A DNA stretch of 64,000 nucleotides, from the NCBI GenBank assembly GCA_029204225.1, contig CM055097.1, positions 2,447,801 to 2,511,800 of the forward strand. Reading direction: 5' to 3'. The translations under genes and the position numbers were made by a program. Every line of letters starts with the position of its first letter. Position 1 is the stretch's first letter. A model generated the notes under the pieces. It ran no database searches. It was not told where the DNA came from and was given only the letters and a program-made list of their open reading frames with translations. This DNA is from Diphasiastrum complanatum. Its lineage: Eukaryota > Streptophyta > Lycopodiopsida > Lycopodiales > Lycopodiaceae. This document shows, piece by piece, positions 12,552 through 25,358 of the stretch.

Positions 12552-12902
12552 CATTATTGCAAAAATGAGCATTAAGACTTCAGTGTTCAATTGCTTGTGG
12601 ACTTTGTAATATTCAAATTGAGTTGAGTAAATCCAAAGAATGCAAAATATCTCTCATAGATCAAAACTACTTGTCACCTAGCTCGACTTAGATATGGGCT
12701 CAAATCAGCTAGTTGTTGCGAATTGGGGATACCTTGGAACCTTGTGCTCCATATTTGGCTTGGCCTTAGCTTGTGGTGGATGTCCAATGTAAATACTTTG
12801 CATTAAATGATGCTAGTGCAAGTAACTACACATGGGACAAAACTGGGTTGAGCTAAAAGCCGGTTGGAGCTTTTTGCTAGAGCCTATTGCAAGCCAGAGC
12901 AT

Positions 12903-13428
12903 TGGTGGTGTCCCACAAATCTAAGAGTGAAGAATGATACCACCATTTTGAAGAGATGGTAGTATCATCCCCTATCTCCATTACATGGTTGGTGCACCAC
13001 AAATCTAAGGGTGGGGAATGATACCACCATTTTGAAGAGATGTTGGTATCATCTCCCATCTCCATGAGATGGTTGTTGCTCCACCATTGTCATGACTGCA
13101 GTGGTAATAAGCTCATTCTATGCTCACACTTCAAGTAGGGCTTGGTGTGTAGGCCTAGATCCCCTTCCCCTTTAGGCACGGAGCTCAAGGTGGCATTTAG
13201 ATTTACCCAACAAAATATATGAAAATGCCACTTCAAGATGATAGTATCATTCCCCATCTCCATCAACATACGCTACTCCACCAATGTCATTGCATTGGTG
13301 GTGCATAATATGCTCATCCCATGCTCACACTTCAAGTAGGGCTTGGTGTGTAGGGGTAGATCCCCTTAAGGCACTCACCTCAAGGTGGCATTTAGATTCA
13401 CGCAACAAAATATATTGAAATGCCAAAA
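12903..13428. repeat. nested tandem duplications (~86 bp and ~197 bp)
   Basis: A unit containing 'CCACAAATCTAAG...AATGATACCACCATTTTG' occurs twice about 86 bp apart (from 12903 and 12989). A larger unit beginning 'CTCCACCA(A/T)TGTCAT' and including 'CACACTTCAAGTAGGGCTTG' occurs at 13079 and again at 13276. The copies are diverged, so the duplications are not recent. Non-coding. Confidence 0.8.
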
Positions 13429-13921
13429 GAAAAAAATAGAATGAAAGACAATGCAAAATGAAACCCTTAGATAATAATAGGAGACAAATGGGACCATGCA
13501 TTTAGGTGCCTGGCCATGGCGGCTGAGTCTCCAAAGTATTAGTATATTTTTGTTGCTGTCGATACTACTACGACTAGTAGTGATAGAAGAGGAGGTAGCG
13601 ACGTGCTGCTGTGCATGAGTCGTGGGAAATTAGTCGCCCGCACTATCACCCACTTATGATTCTCCTTGTAATTCATTCGTACTTGAACAATCTCTTGTTT
13701 GTCAGCAAAATTTAAGTCCACCCACAACCATCCTGGCCAATACTTCCTTGCAAAAAGCTTCAAAACGCTTTAATTTTAGCTACCCAAAAATGAATTGTTT
13801 AATCTTTTCAAGTGGGATGTTTTGTGAATCTGTCTTAAATGTTTGTGGGCTGTGGAAAATAGTAGTCAGCTAACATTCTGAGATCATTAAGCATCCGAGA
13901 ATCCTTGTGAATATACTGCTG

Positions 13922-13945
13922 TGGGGGTGGGGGGGGGGGGGGGGG
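13922..13945. repeat. poly-G tract
   Basis: Nearly unbroken run of G (two T interruptions near the start). It could form a G-quadruplex, and it is a site where read assembly is often unreliable. Confidence 0.9.
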
Positions 13946-16577
13946 TTTATGCTTAGCTGCAGCTCATACATGGGAATAATGGCTGACTAAAAATCTTACG
14001 TATACGTAGGAAGTGGAGTAATATGCATAGACAAGCAGATCGTTGGTAATAAACACTTTATTCGTCTTAGAAAGACTTTTGTTTTCACTGCAGCAGCATC
14101 GTCGTTGCTCTTCTGGATCACTAGCTGTGTTGTAGCTGGTTGGATATATGCTGCTTCGTGTCGTCAGATCTTTCTTTTCCTTGCCTGCAGCCTTTGAGGC
14201 TTGCAGACGTGGTTTGGCACCTGCAACAGCAGCCCCAGGTCTGGACGGTTCTTTTTCGGATGATCACATCAATTGCTAATTGTAATCGGGTGCTAAAGGA
14301 ATCAACAACAACTGAGATCAATGAACGATATGAAGTAACAGATAGCTGAAGACAGAGGTTGCGTTTGCTTTCCAAATGAAAGTTCAATTTGCTTCTAATA
14401 GTATGGGATGATGGTATAAATTTTCCCGGATCAAGGCTGCAGGCAAGATGCTGGAGATAAGTGAGAACATTATCGAGATCTCCGCAAAGGTGATTTACGT
14501 TATGAGATCCTTTCATGTTGTTGTGATGATCAGGACTCAGTCAAATGCATGAAATTTTCTCGCTAGAACTCTCACGACGTATCCGATTTTGCTGCCCATT
14601 TGTGAATTTTGATCTTATTGAACCTTGATAATGCCTATTCAAGCTTTACTCCAATCTGTACTTACATCATTTGACACATGTCGTAAGATCCAAAAACGAA
14701 AGCTGTTTCTAGGACGCTTAAGTAATGTCTATCATATCATATTTACCTTAATTGATTTTCTGCGTCTCTGCAAAACGAGGCCGATTCTGCCTGATCGTGC
14801 AAAGGTTCGCAAATTGAACATTGAAATATCAACCTTCTGTTATTAACTGAATGGTTCCAGACTGGAAGTAAACAAATGTGTGGCAGTATGCTTCCAGACT
14901 CTAGTTAATAACGATCTCCCTTTGGTGGTAGGGTGATACTGATAGTTGCCATTCGTGCATCAGAAGATCGAAGCAGTACCATCTTCAAATATTGTCTGTA
15001 TTCAGAGTGCTTATGCAGTTAGTACCGTATTAGCACTAGTAATACTTTGTCCTCTAATTTCGGAATGATAAGTTTTCAAGCTCGACTGTTTTGACCCAAA
15101 ATTGTATCGCAAACACCGTGGTTCCTGGAACGATCCTAGATTTTGGATCGTTCGTAAACAGACGTTTAAAATTCTGAGATTTTTTCCGTGAAGGGTTTTT
15201 TAGGCAAATCACAAGAAACTTGCCAAGGCTATTAAAGATGCCCTGCCTTATAACAGGAAGAACTTCGACCAAGTTCAGCTTAACTTCTGCGGGGGGATGG
15301 AGGCAATCTGGTGGTAAGCACCCCACGTTCACATAATGCAGACCTGAAACCTGGATGGTTTCGTTGAATCCGACACGACAGAGCGTTGTGGGCATTGCGC
15401 ATAGGAGGAACTTGCATGGATACTGTGATGGGATCGTTGTCTGAGCTGAGAACTTTGTTGCCAACAACGATAGCTATGACTGAATGGTGGGCAGAAAGAG
15501 TATGTGGTTCCTGATTCATCGATCAGCAGCCGCTTGATTGGGGCAGAGCACAAATAGTCATGTTATGTATGTTACGGCAAAAGCATGGAGAAGAAGAAAC
15601 ACCCTGGTGCAAAAGCATGAGCAAGCTTTCAACTTCTTCATAGACTTTCATCTCGTTGTTCCCAGATACGTCAACAGACGTCTAGCAAAACTAAGCCCCC
15701 AAAACAAATCCTGAAATAGGTCGTGGATCACAGCGAACGGCTGTCAGGAACTTAGTTTCAAAACCAAAGTTGGTCAGAACGTAGTTCCGATGCAACATAG
15801 TTTTGATCCTTTTCCTAAGATAGAAATATGATGTAGAACTTTTCTCTTTCACATTCGATATGTAGATTAGCTTGCGTTACGCATAACCTTCGAGTCTGCA
15901 TTGCAGATTACAGGAATTGAATTGGTCTACTAATTACTGCAACAGCAAGCCAGGAAATCCTAATACACATTCCCCTAATCTGCATGAGCAGCAATACTAA
16001 GAGTCCTGCTCATATACGCTGAGGTCAATAAGGGAATGTGTTCAATCGCTATGTATCAACACAAGTCATCAATGTAATCGCAGACAGAAAATTGATAATA
16101 TCAGTTTTATCAGGAAATGCTATGCTGAGGCACAATAAATGAATAGGTGCTTCAGTTAGATTCGAGTTATGGAAAGATCATTCCATTTGAGCTATAGTAT
16201 AAACCACTAAAACTCCAATCTAATCCATGTTGGAATATTTCAGAATACAGAGAGTCTAATGAGTCAACAGTAAATAACATCGTCCAATTTCAAAATTATT
16301 TCAAATTATGAATCTCTGCCCTACAATGTTACTCTGGCGTTCTGCTACCCAATTCTGTCCTGATTTGCACTTTCAAATGACCTTTTTGAATATGGTCAGA
16401 TAATTTAGAGATGAATAGATACAATTGGCATAAATATAAGAACTGTTTCCCACGTCTGCTGAAACTGTTTGTATATTCCGCAGGTAAAATTCTCCAAGCT
16501 AATTTTAAGGGAAGCTGAACTGTAAACAAGAACTCCTCTCCTGAGACTTGAATATGATCTGAAAGAGATATGAACCA
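13946..16577. other. no gene recognised; upstream region of the kinesin
   Basis: Several open frames of 70-137 codons exist on both strands (for example minus-strand frames near 14.1-14.5 and 15.05-15.47 kb). None has recognised domains or convincing splice structure. Base composition is less AT-rich than in the flanking repeats. The kinesin promoter and any 5' non-coding exon should lie in its right-hand part, but no TATA box could be assigned with confidence. Confidence 0.35.
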
Positions 16578-19500
16578 ATGGGTAGTGAAGAAGTTCATCC
16601 AACTGTGAACGACATCAAAGAGCCAGAACATTTTGCTTTAGAAAGCAGAAAAGGGAACAGTTTCTCGTGGGCTGAATCCTTAAACGTAGTCATTGAAGAC
16701 ATCAATGGCGATGATGACCCATCAACCTCCCCAGAAGCATCTTGTAAGGTTCAAACAATTGATTCCAAAGAGGAAGAGGATTCGCCCGCCATTTCAAGTC
16801 CTGAAGGTATTGGTTTTTATGGTACATGAGTTGATATCTTGCATGACTATACTCCTTGACTTGAATCTGTTATTCCAATTTCCAATGTCACGTTGCTTTT
16901 GAAAGCAGCAGGGCTTTAAATGTTACCAATTTTGTAGCATGTTTGGATAATGATAAATTATATGCACATACAGCAATTTTTGTTAATCAAAGCTTCAGTT
17001 TAAAGGGTTTGGGTAATGTCTGCAGGCGAGCTTGCCCTTTTGAAGGCAGCTCATGCATTATCAAGTGTTAATAGGAGACTAGCCCTAAGCAAGTTCTTCG
17101 ACCTAAAAGGTAATCGATTGTATCTTTGCTTTTTCATGTGAGTTGTAAACCTATTGATCAACAGCATAGAGCTAATTGATTATTAATTATTATGCAAGAG
17201 TTTCCTATCAACTAGTGAAATAACCGATTCACTGATAGTATTGTTTTGGTTTTTACAGGCAACATCAATGTCTTTTGTAGAATTCGACCTCATTCTCCTG
17301 ATGAAAAAGAAGCTCCAGTAGGTCTTATTCTAAAGTCACTAGAAGATGAAATTGAAATTACTTCTGGAAAGATGAAAAGAAACTATCGATTCGATAGGAT
17401 TTTCGAACCTTCATCTTCACAAGGCAAGTTTCATGATGGTTTTACATTGAGGTTGAATTTCTGAGCAATGTAGTTCCTGATCCCATTCAATTAAGTGTCA
17501 ATTAAGTGCCATCAAAATGCAAGAAGAACTCAACTATTGCCTATCTTGTGCTCAGATGACGTGTACTCAGAAGTGGAGCCGATTGTAAGATCAGCATTGG
17601 ATGGGCACAACGTTTGCATCTTCGCATACGGGCAGACTGGAACTGGAAAGACTTTCACAATGGTACTTTGGCAGCCAACTAGGAATTTGAACAAGTAGGA
17701 TTTTGTCAGTATACTTGCATAATTTTGCTTGCTGCAGTTGCATAAATGTGTAGCGGCGATCTTTCAATGGTTGAGCATATCACAACCAACCTTGTCTGCA
17801 CAAGTGCAGGAAGGAAGCAATGGCAACCCTGGAATTATACCTCAAACCTTCCAGCACATGTTCTACGAAGCATCAAGAGAGAGCAGCGTCAGATATAGCT
17901 TCAGCTTGAGCATGCTTGAAATCTATAGAAATTCTCTGCGGGATCTACTTGTGCCTCGTTCTAGAGGGACGACCGATCCTCATGGAAGAAGGTATCTCTC
18001 GATGCATAACCAAATTTGCATGTCTTAATTGCATGCAATTTTAGTAACAATTAGGCAGCTGTTTTTATGCTGACACGATCTATTGCTATCTTTTGTAGTC
18101 TATACATTCAAATGGCTGGTCCGAGCATCGAAGTTGAAAACTTGACAGAGATCACCATAATAAGTGCAAATCATGCAAAGTTCTTGTATCACAGAGCAAC
18201 TCGTGTCAGATCAACTTCGTCTACAACAGCCAATGAGACTTCAAGCAGGTCGCACTGGTACGCATGCATTAAGTGTTGGGATCCAAATCGCCGTTTCAAC
18301 TGTTCATCTGAACTGAGTTTTCAAAAAGCAAGTAAATCTGTCGTACTTTGAAGAGACTATTTTGTTTAGTGAATGGCAGACTATTTTCTTTATGCAAATT
18401 AGTGAATGTAAAAGTATTGCTGCAATCTTTTTGCCCATTTGTCGTCATCATTGTTCGTGTTGTTGTACAAAGGAGAGTGACTAAGTTTTTTTTATGTTGG
18501 TTTGGCTTTGGCAGTCTTGTACGTATCTCTATCACTCGCACTTTCAGTCATGATCTTGAAAGCACCAGTACTAGCAAGCTTTGGCTGATTGATCTAGGAG
18601 GAAGCGAACGCTTCAGTAAGACCAAGGCCCATGGCCGCACTTTGGAGGAAGGAAAATTCATCAATGTTTCACTGTGCGCTTTGGCCGATGTCATAAGCGC
18701 TCTTCAAACCAGACAGCCTCACATCCCTTACAGGTCAGTTTCCATCGACAATTCTATTAAATTCATTGAGGTTTCGGTTCATTCAGAAATTTACATTGCA
18801 GACGCAATTGCAAGCCCAACCTCTTGTGGATATAATCAGTTGGTATTCACAGTGCCCTGCTTGTTCACGAGACCTCAAAAGAAGAACATTTATGTTTTGC
18901 AGGAATAGCAAGCTCACTCAACTCCTAAGAGATAGTCTTGGTAAGAATTCTCATGCTACTTGTTTTCTCTTAAGCAAGAACTGGATATCTAAACCCTACT
19001 TTCATATATACAGCTGAGCATATTCTTTATAAAACCATTGTTCATGAAGGATCTGAATGATGCTCAGCCAATCAAAATGCTCCAATACCATTCAAGAGAA
19101 ACAGAAAATTCCAAAATCTATCTACTGGTTGCTTCTCTGACACGTAGTAGATGAAAAGTAATGTAAGTGATCAACAACAATTTCAGGAATGGATTCGAAG
19201 ACGTTGGTTCTGGTGCACATAAGTAGCAAAGAGGATGATCTAGGGGAAACACTATGCTCTCTCGACTTTTCTTCAAGGGCACTAGGTGTCCATTTAGGAA
19301 AGGACTTCTCTGAGGTTCGTGAACCGTTAAGAAAGGATCCACTGCTCTCTTTTTTATATGGGAGCATTCTTCTGCATTTTCTTCTATTTAGTGATTAGGT
19401 TTCTGATTCAAGGATAACTTGAGGATTGAATGTGGCTGGCCGGATTCATGTTGCTAATTAGGTTTATCTTCACTATAGCTTTTTCAAGCAGGCTGCTTGA

Positions 19501-20330
19501 TGCCTGGAAGTACTTCTAGCTTGACGTAATGCTTGAGAGGTGTACATTGACTAGCTGTTACTTGTTCAAGTAGTAGCTTTTATTATGTTGATTAGATGAT
19601 ATTCCAATCATGCGCAACCGTTTCAGAGAATGTTAGAAGTTTCTTTCGCAGCAAGAAGTTACTTTTCTCTGGGCTGAACATTGATAAAACTTATCTTCAC
19701 CCTTTACTTTCTGTACTTTAGCCTGAAAATTTTCCTTGACCCATGCAGGAAGCAACAACGAAAAAGGTAGCCATTAGAGAGGATGTGCTGAGTAAAATGA
19801 AAGCGTATGAGGCCGAATGTCAGAGGCTGAGTGATAAGATCCATGCACTTGAAATAGTCATGAAAGAAAAACTACAATCTGTTTCCTTACACGAGCAGGA
19901 TCCAGATAAGTCAGACAAAAATACAGCTCCAGCAGACCTTGAACACCCAAAAATCACAATCTCAGCACGAGAAAGGATAGTCAGAGGTCCCCTATTTGCA
20001 TTGCCAAGATTTATGGCTTCAACAGTCAGCAGTCGTTGCAAGAAAAGGCTAAACCTTGACAGCATGGATCAGCGTGACTTCATTGGAGAAGATCCATCTG
20101 GACCTGCCAAAGATCAAAATCACAAGGGACACAGCTTAAAGCATACCCAGAAGGCGCCAAAGGTCAACATCAGCCCACTTTCTCCTGAACCAGCCCTTGA
20201 TTCTGAGAAAAGACTTAATCCGCACACAGAGATGCATGAATTTAATTTGAGGCAGGAGAAGATTAATGCCCTTCTGCTGAAATTACGAAAGAAAAAACCC
20301 ATCAAAACTGATAAGGAGCCTCATGGTTAG
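16578..20330 (+). CDS. kinesin-like protein, KIN-14 family (KIN-14T-like), 10 exons, about 630 aa
   Basis: ATP-driven microtubule motor. The splice model is 16578-16806, 17026-17109, 17259-17423, 17556-17662, 17810-17991, 18099-18257, 18515-18733, 18903-18940, 19187-19314 and 19749-20330. It stays in frame throughout and ends at TAG. The motor starts near residue 105 with the KIN-14 neck/motor junction '[11 protein letters not shown]'. The P-loop GQTGTGKT is at about 185, switch I NETSSRSH near 301, switch II DLGGSE near 335 and [13 protein letters not shown] near 382. The DLGGSE form of switch II, the long acidic N-terminus and the lack of a long stalk before the motor fit the KIN-14T-like subgroup. 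Residues about 440-480 could form a short coiled coil; the tail is basic and Pro/Ser-rich. Intron 3 uses a GC donor. All catalytic motifs look intact. Subgroup and first exon are less certain than the family. An untranslated upstream exon is possible. Confidence 0.9.
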
Positions 20331-23298
20331 AACAATCCAACATGTATACAGATTAGCTGCTAAAACCCACTGCAATACTATATTTCCAACTGTGGCTTCC
20401 ACAAACCAGGCTTAAGAGCAAGCTGGAGATGGTACAACGCATGAGGTCGAAAGAATTAGCAGACTCCGATTCAACTAGCCTGAGGTGGTCAGAGACTTTG
20501 CAGCCCATTATTAAATGCCACTAATATTTTGGCAGAATTGTCTCCTAGGAATGCCATAGTTCTGTGGATGTCTTCCTTCAAAACCTTACCCTTTATTTAA
20601 AGATCTGTGAGATGCATATGGCTTCAGCAAAGAAATCCTTGTATGTATAAGATACTAGAAGCCACTTTGGAATTGATTTTGTTTGCTTGAAGGGGAGGGA
20701 AGGGAGACTTCATTCATATATCTGAATAAACATTGAGTTTCATGCCATACACATCTCAAACATAGAGGACCACAACAGAATGTCTTCAATACATGCACTA
20801 TTACAACTAGTCAAGAAAATTACAGGAGGGTTGTGTTATCTTTGTTGCAACAACAAAAATCTGGCAAAAGTAGCAGCCACACATGCTAAGTGTAAGTGGA
20901 CTTGATAATTACAATATTTTAGGGCGTACATTTGGAATAGATTCTGAATTTTCATGGATAACTTTGTTTCTCCTGCATGTCTATACATGTCAGTTGTTGG
21001 TCTTCATATTGATAATTAAGTTAGATGGATGCAAAAGATATAGAAGTATTTGCTAGTTTGGGTATTACCCCCATTAAAGCATTTTAGAGTCATATTATAT
21101 GAGATGTTTTGCCTATGAATTATTCTCGGAAGCAATTATTTGAATGACGAAAAAAGCTTTTTGTCTGAGCATGTACTAGTGTATGGGCATCAAATATGCA
21201 TAAACAGTTTACTTATCTTCAGTTCAAAACATGATCGATGCATGAATCATGTATAGCAGACTGAAAGTGCAGACTTTATTGAAGCTTGAATTGTAATAAC
21301 ACATAACATACATCTAGGGAATGAGTGATTAACTGTCAACCTCAATTTACCACAAAAAAAAAGTACTTATCTTGATTCTTGGAGCAATCACAAAAGAGTC
21401 TAGAGATCCAATTGCAATTCACTGAACCAGACTCCTGAATCACCTCTAGACCATCTCAAGGGTGCCTCAACGTGGACCCCTAGCAACCTAATTCGTGTTA
21501 GTATTCATGATCCCCTCAGATCTTCACTGCTCCAAAACAGTCACACTCACAAACACTTTGAGCACAGAGGCAATAGGCAATGGTAGTGGCAAGATAACAA
21601 CAAAGTGCAAACATGAACTAACTCCCCAACACCCTACAAATCCAGATGTCTTTCCTGTGCTTGATGAATGGGTGTATCATGCTTGAGTTGGGCTTGCCCA
21701 CCTAGGTTCGATTCTCTGTGATCCAACAGGTTGATAAAAAGTATTTATGTTTTATGGCTCTGTGGAAGCCCTCTTTCATCAGCAGGGTGACATCAAGGCG
21801 CCTATGTTTCCCCAATATAAATCTAGGCTTTCAAAACTCTGGTTAAGCTGTTGGTCCAACTATTTTGGGCAAAATTTTCAACATGCAATTATGCATTATG
21901 ATTGTCAGTTAAGTCAAAACAAACATATATTGTTGTAAACCACATAACCCATAGGAGAGTGCATTTCCAAAAGCAATAGGGTGGTTATGTACTCTCTTTA
22001 CTTATAAAAGACATCATGGTCAATGCAAGATATGTGGATTTCCTAAGAAGATTCATCACTTTCCAGGCTCTTAACTCATGCTCCTTGCGATCCAACATGT
22101 GTAAGAGCTCCAGTTTGAATGGGTGTTTGACCATTTTTTTGTGCCATTCATCTCATTATTGAGGGACATTTATATTGTTGCAAAAGTTTACTTTGTGGCA
22201 TTGTCTCTCAACATTTCAAACATGCGTAAGTCACAAAAAATGTATGTAAGATGGAAGACATCCAAATCTGCTACTTAAAATTAAGTTTCTAGAGGCATCA
22301 TTGGTAATGCTTAGACCAAATATGAATACATTCCAAAAAGAGTCAAATGGATATTGAACCAGCATATGAAGGCCAGATCTTAGCTGCAATCATACTTATG
22401 GTCTCACCCAAGCAAAAATGCAGACAAGTTAAAACATAGAAACTAAATGTAAAGAGACAAGAAAATTGCCCCATCGCCAGGAGCCTTGCAAACAAGAGTA
22501 GTCAAGAAATAGCTGCCACCTAAAAAACTAGAAACAAAAGTTTCTTGCTGTAAATCTTTCTATGAAACTATGATTGTGATTTATGTAAGCAAACATGGTA
22601 CAAATGCATATACTAATGCTTGGTCTCTGATGCAGCCTTATATACAAAAAGGTAAGCAATCATTTAGTGCAAGGAGTCCACCCATTAAATCTCCGGTGAA
22701 CTCCGTCATGCATAGTTGACCTAGATGCTAGGACATCCCTGCCCATGCCCCATCAACAATGACCAATTTTTGGTCAGGACAACAGGTTGCTCACATCAGT
22801 TTTCATCATATCTAAATTTTTGCATTGAGAGATTGATACTAATGACCTCTTGTGTGCAAAACATTGTTTATCCTACAGAAAATACATAGATTTGCTACTT
22901 CAAAGCAGAAAAGGTGCTTTTTGTATTGTTAAAATAGTAAATAGATGTCGTACAATTCATGGTATGCCCCATTGGCAGGGGTAGTAACAAAGCAATCAAA
23001 GTTAGCAAAGAAAAATCCTTTATTGTTCACCTCTTTGCCCCTATGTGAATATGGACACATGTTTCATCATAATTAGTGAAGCTCTGTGCACTATATCTCT
23101 TTGACTATTGCCACTATGGTTGGCACTAAATCTAACACACCTGAACAGGTATGTCTTGAATAACTTCCTGTGTTTTAAGCCACAAACACGAAGTCGGTAT
23201 GGGAAGGCTCCCATCATCTAGCTCCACTAAACTGTGTCAAGGTGATTTCTTATAGTAAAGTGATAGAAGATAGGTATCAGAATGACAAATCATGAAGA
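20331..23298. other. intergenic region between convergent kinesin and amidohydrolase genes
   Basis: AT-rich sequence holding the 3' ends of both genes. Apart from one SINE-like segment (21.67-21.72 kb), no gene, LTR or tandem array was recognised. Frames of about 60 codons near 21.5-21.9 kb have no recognisable homology. Confidence 0.5.
21670..21745 (+). mobile_element. SINE-like tRNA-derived segment (tentative)
   Basis: An A-box-like TATCATGCTTGAGTTGG (21674-21690) is followed 14 bp later by a strong B-box GGTTCGATTCT (21705-21715). This is the internal promoter layout of tRNA-derived SINEs. No cloverleaf consistent with a real tRNA gene is apparent, and no target-site duplication was found, so limits are approximate. 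Confidence 0.45.
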
Positions 23299-25292
23299 TT
23301 AGCTTAACTGTATTAGTGTACGGCCATCCACAACTTTAGAAATAGTTCGCTTTGAAAGTTTAACCACCTCCCCTTCTTTAAGAATCATCACAATGTTACT
23401 TGAATCTTCTAGAACGCTGATATCTAGAATTGGATTCTTCTCCAAAACAAGAATATCAGCATAAGCTCCTTCTGCCAACGTACCTACTATGCCATCCATA
23501 CAAAAGAGTTGAGCACAAGTGCTAGTTGCAGATCTTAAAATGGCAGCAGGTGACTGGACCTTAGACCTGAGAGCGAGTTCTTCAAGCTGATAAGCATGCA
23601 TGTCTCCAAGCAGATCAGTCCCGAAGCAAATATTGACACCTTTCCGGTCAGCTAGCGAAAGAACTTCTAAGCCTCTTTCCAATAGATTGCCTACCTGCAT
23701 ACAAAATAATGTATACATTCAGATATTTATGAAAAGCTAAATGACTCAAGACATGGCCTCTCGATGTGCTATAATAAAAATGAGAGGACCAACCAGAGTA
23801 CAGATCAGAATCTCAAGAAACAAAAGCATGTTGACTCTGTTGACAATGGACATTAACCTTTCCAACAAGATCTGCGGCCATTCCAGATGCTTCTCCACGT
23901 TGACGTATTTGATCATATGTCACTAGAGTTGGGACAAGATAGGCCCCTTTCCTTTTTATTAGATCAATACAATCCTCATCTAGAAGCTGCAATGCACAGT
24001 GCATCACTTAATACTGTTCAACAGCTTAGTGATCGAACTTAAGAATCTAAACCAGATCTTTAACATTGACAAACTGCTGTGAAAGCCTTTCATGCATGGA
24101 TTCTTGGACACAATGATGAGAAACTCGTTGAATTCATCATCTAGATTACTGTGTATCTGAACTAAAACCCCATGTTAAATAAGCACTCTGAACTTACATT
24201 GCCATGTTCAATGCTCCGTACACCAAGTTCCAAAGCTCGTTTTGCTGCAGCAGGGGTATATGCATGTGCACAAACATATCTTCCAACATGACTTGCTTCC
24301 TCAACAATTGCAGCAATTTCCTCAGAAGAGAACTGCAAAATAAAGATTAAATCTCTTGGGAAGAACAAGTAACATAAGCTTCCCAAGGGCACAAGGAAAG
24401 CTTGCCACAATCTCTTTCGAAGGAAAACTGTAAAGATGAAGAAATCAAATCTCAAGGGAGATGTGAGCTCCTAAGGACAGAAGGAAAGGGGCCTTTGCAA
24501 CCATGATTTAGGCAAAGCTTCTGGCTGAAATCTGAAGCCAAAATGGAAATCTTAGTGACCACTGCATGAGCCAGTCCACATGCCAATCTGCATTTCTGTG
24601 TCTTTATCTACCGGGTATGGAATTTGTAGACTTCAAAAGGTAAACAGAAACAGATACATTTGCATACATGAAGGACAATTAGCCTAATAGCTCCTAGTCA
24701 AACCTGCTCTTCAAAATGTACTTCTCAGTAGCTACAAATTCAATAGCTGAATGTACAGCGAACCCACATGATGAGAAGAGAACTGACTGAACCCAGTAGT
24801 TCAAAAGAAGTGGATGTACAAATACAAGTTTTACCTGCAAACTGCTGAGGTAGTCAGTTGGAGATGAAACACCTCCGGACGCCATTATTTTGATTTGGTG
24901 AGCACCTTTACGAAGTTCATCACGAGCAGCTCGTCTGACTTCTGCCACACCATCACAGACACGTCCAAGGGCGAGCGCAGAAGAGCAACTACAAACGATG
25001 TCCTCATTTGGTAGTCGCATATCACCATGTCCACCTGTCTGGGAAAGGGCATGTCCACTGAACAGAATTCGTGGACCCACAACAGCTCCTTCCTCCACTG
25101 CCTGCCGTTTCAGGTGACTTTGCATCAACTATTCGCAGGTCTGGACTTTGAAGAAGCCTCTTCAACACATGTGTACACAAGTTTGAGCTGCACTAATTTA
25201 AGAATTCTGGAAAAAAAAATCGTACTCCAAGAATGGTGCTTGAAAAATTCAACACATTCTCGATTTTTGTCATGTACATGAATGCGTAAAAG

Positions 25293-25358
<66 letters not shown>

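Noticed and set aside
14121-14516. Minus-strand 131-codon frame upstream of the kinesin
   Set aside because: No recognisable motif, no splice partner and a plus-strand frame overlaps it; insufficient to call a gene.
15054-15467. Minus-strand 137-codon frame
   Set aside because: No domain recognised and no supporting structure; left as unassigned intergenic DNA.
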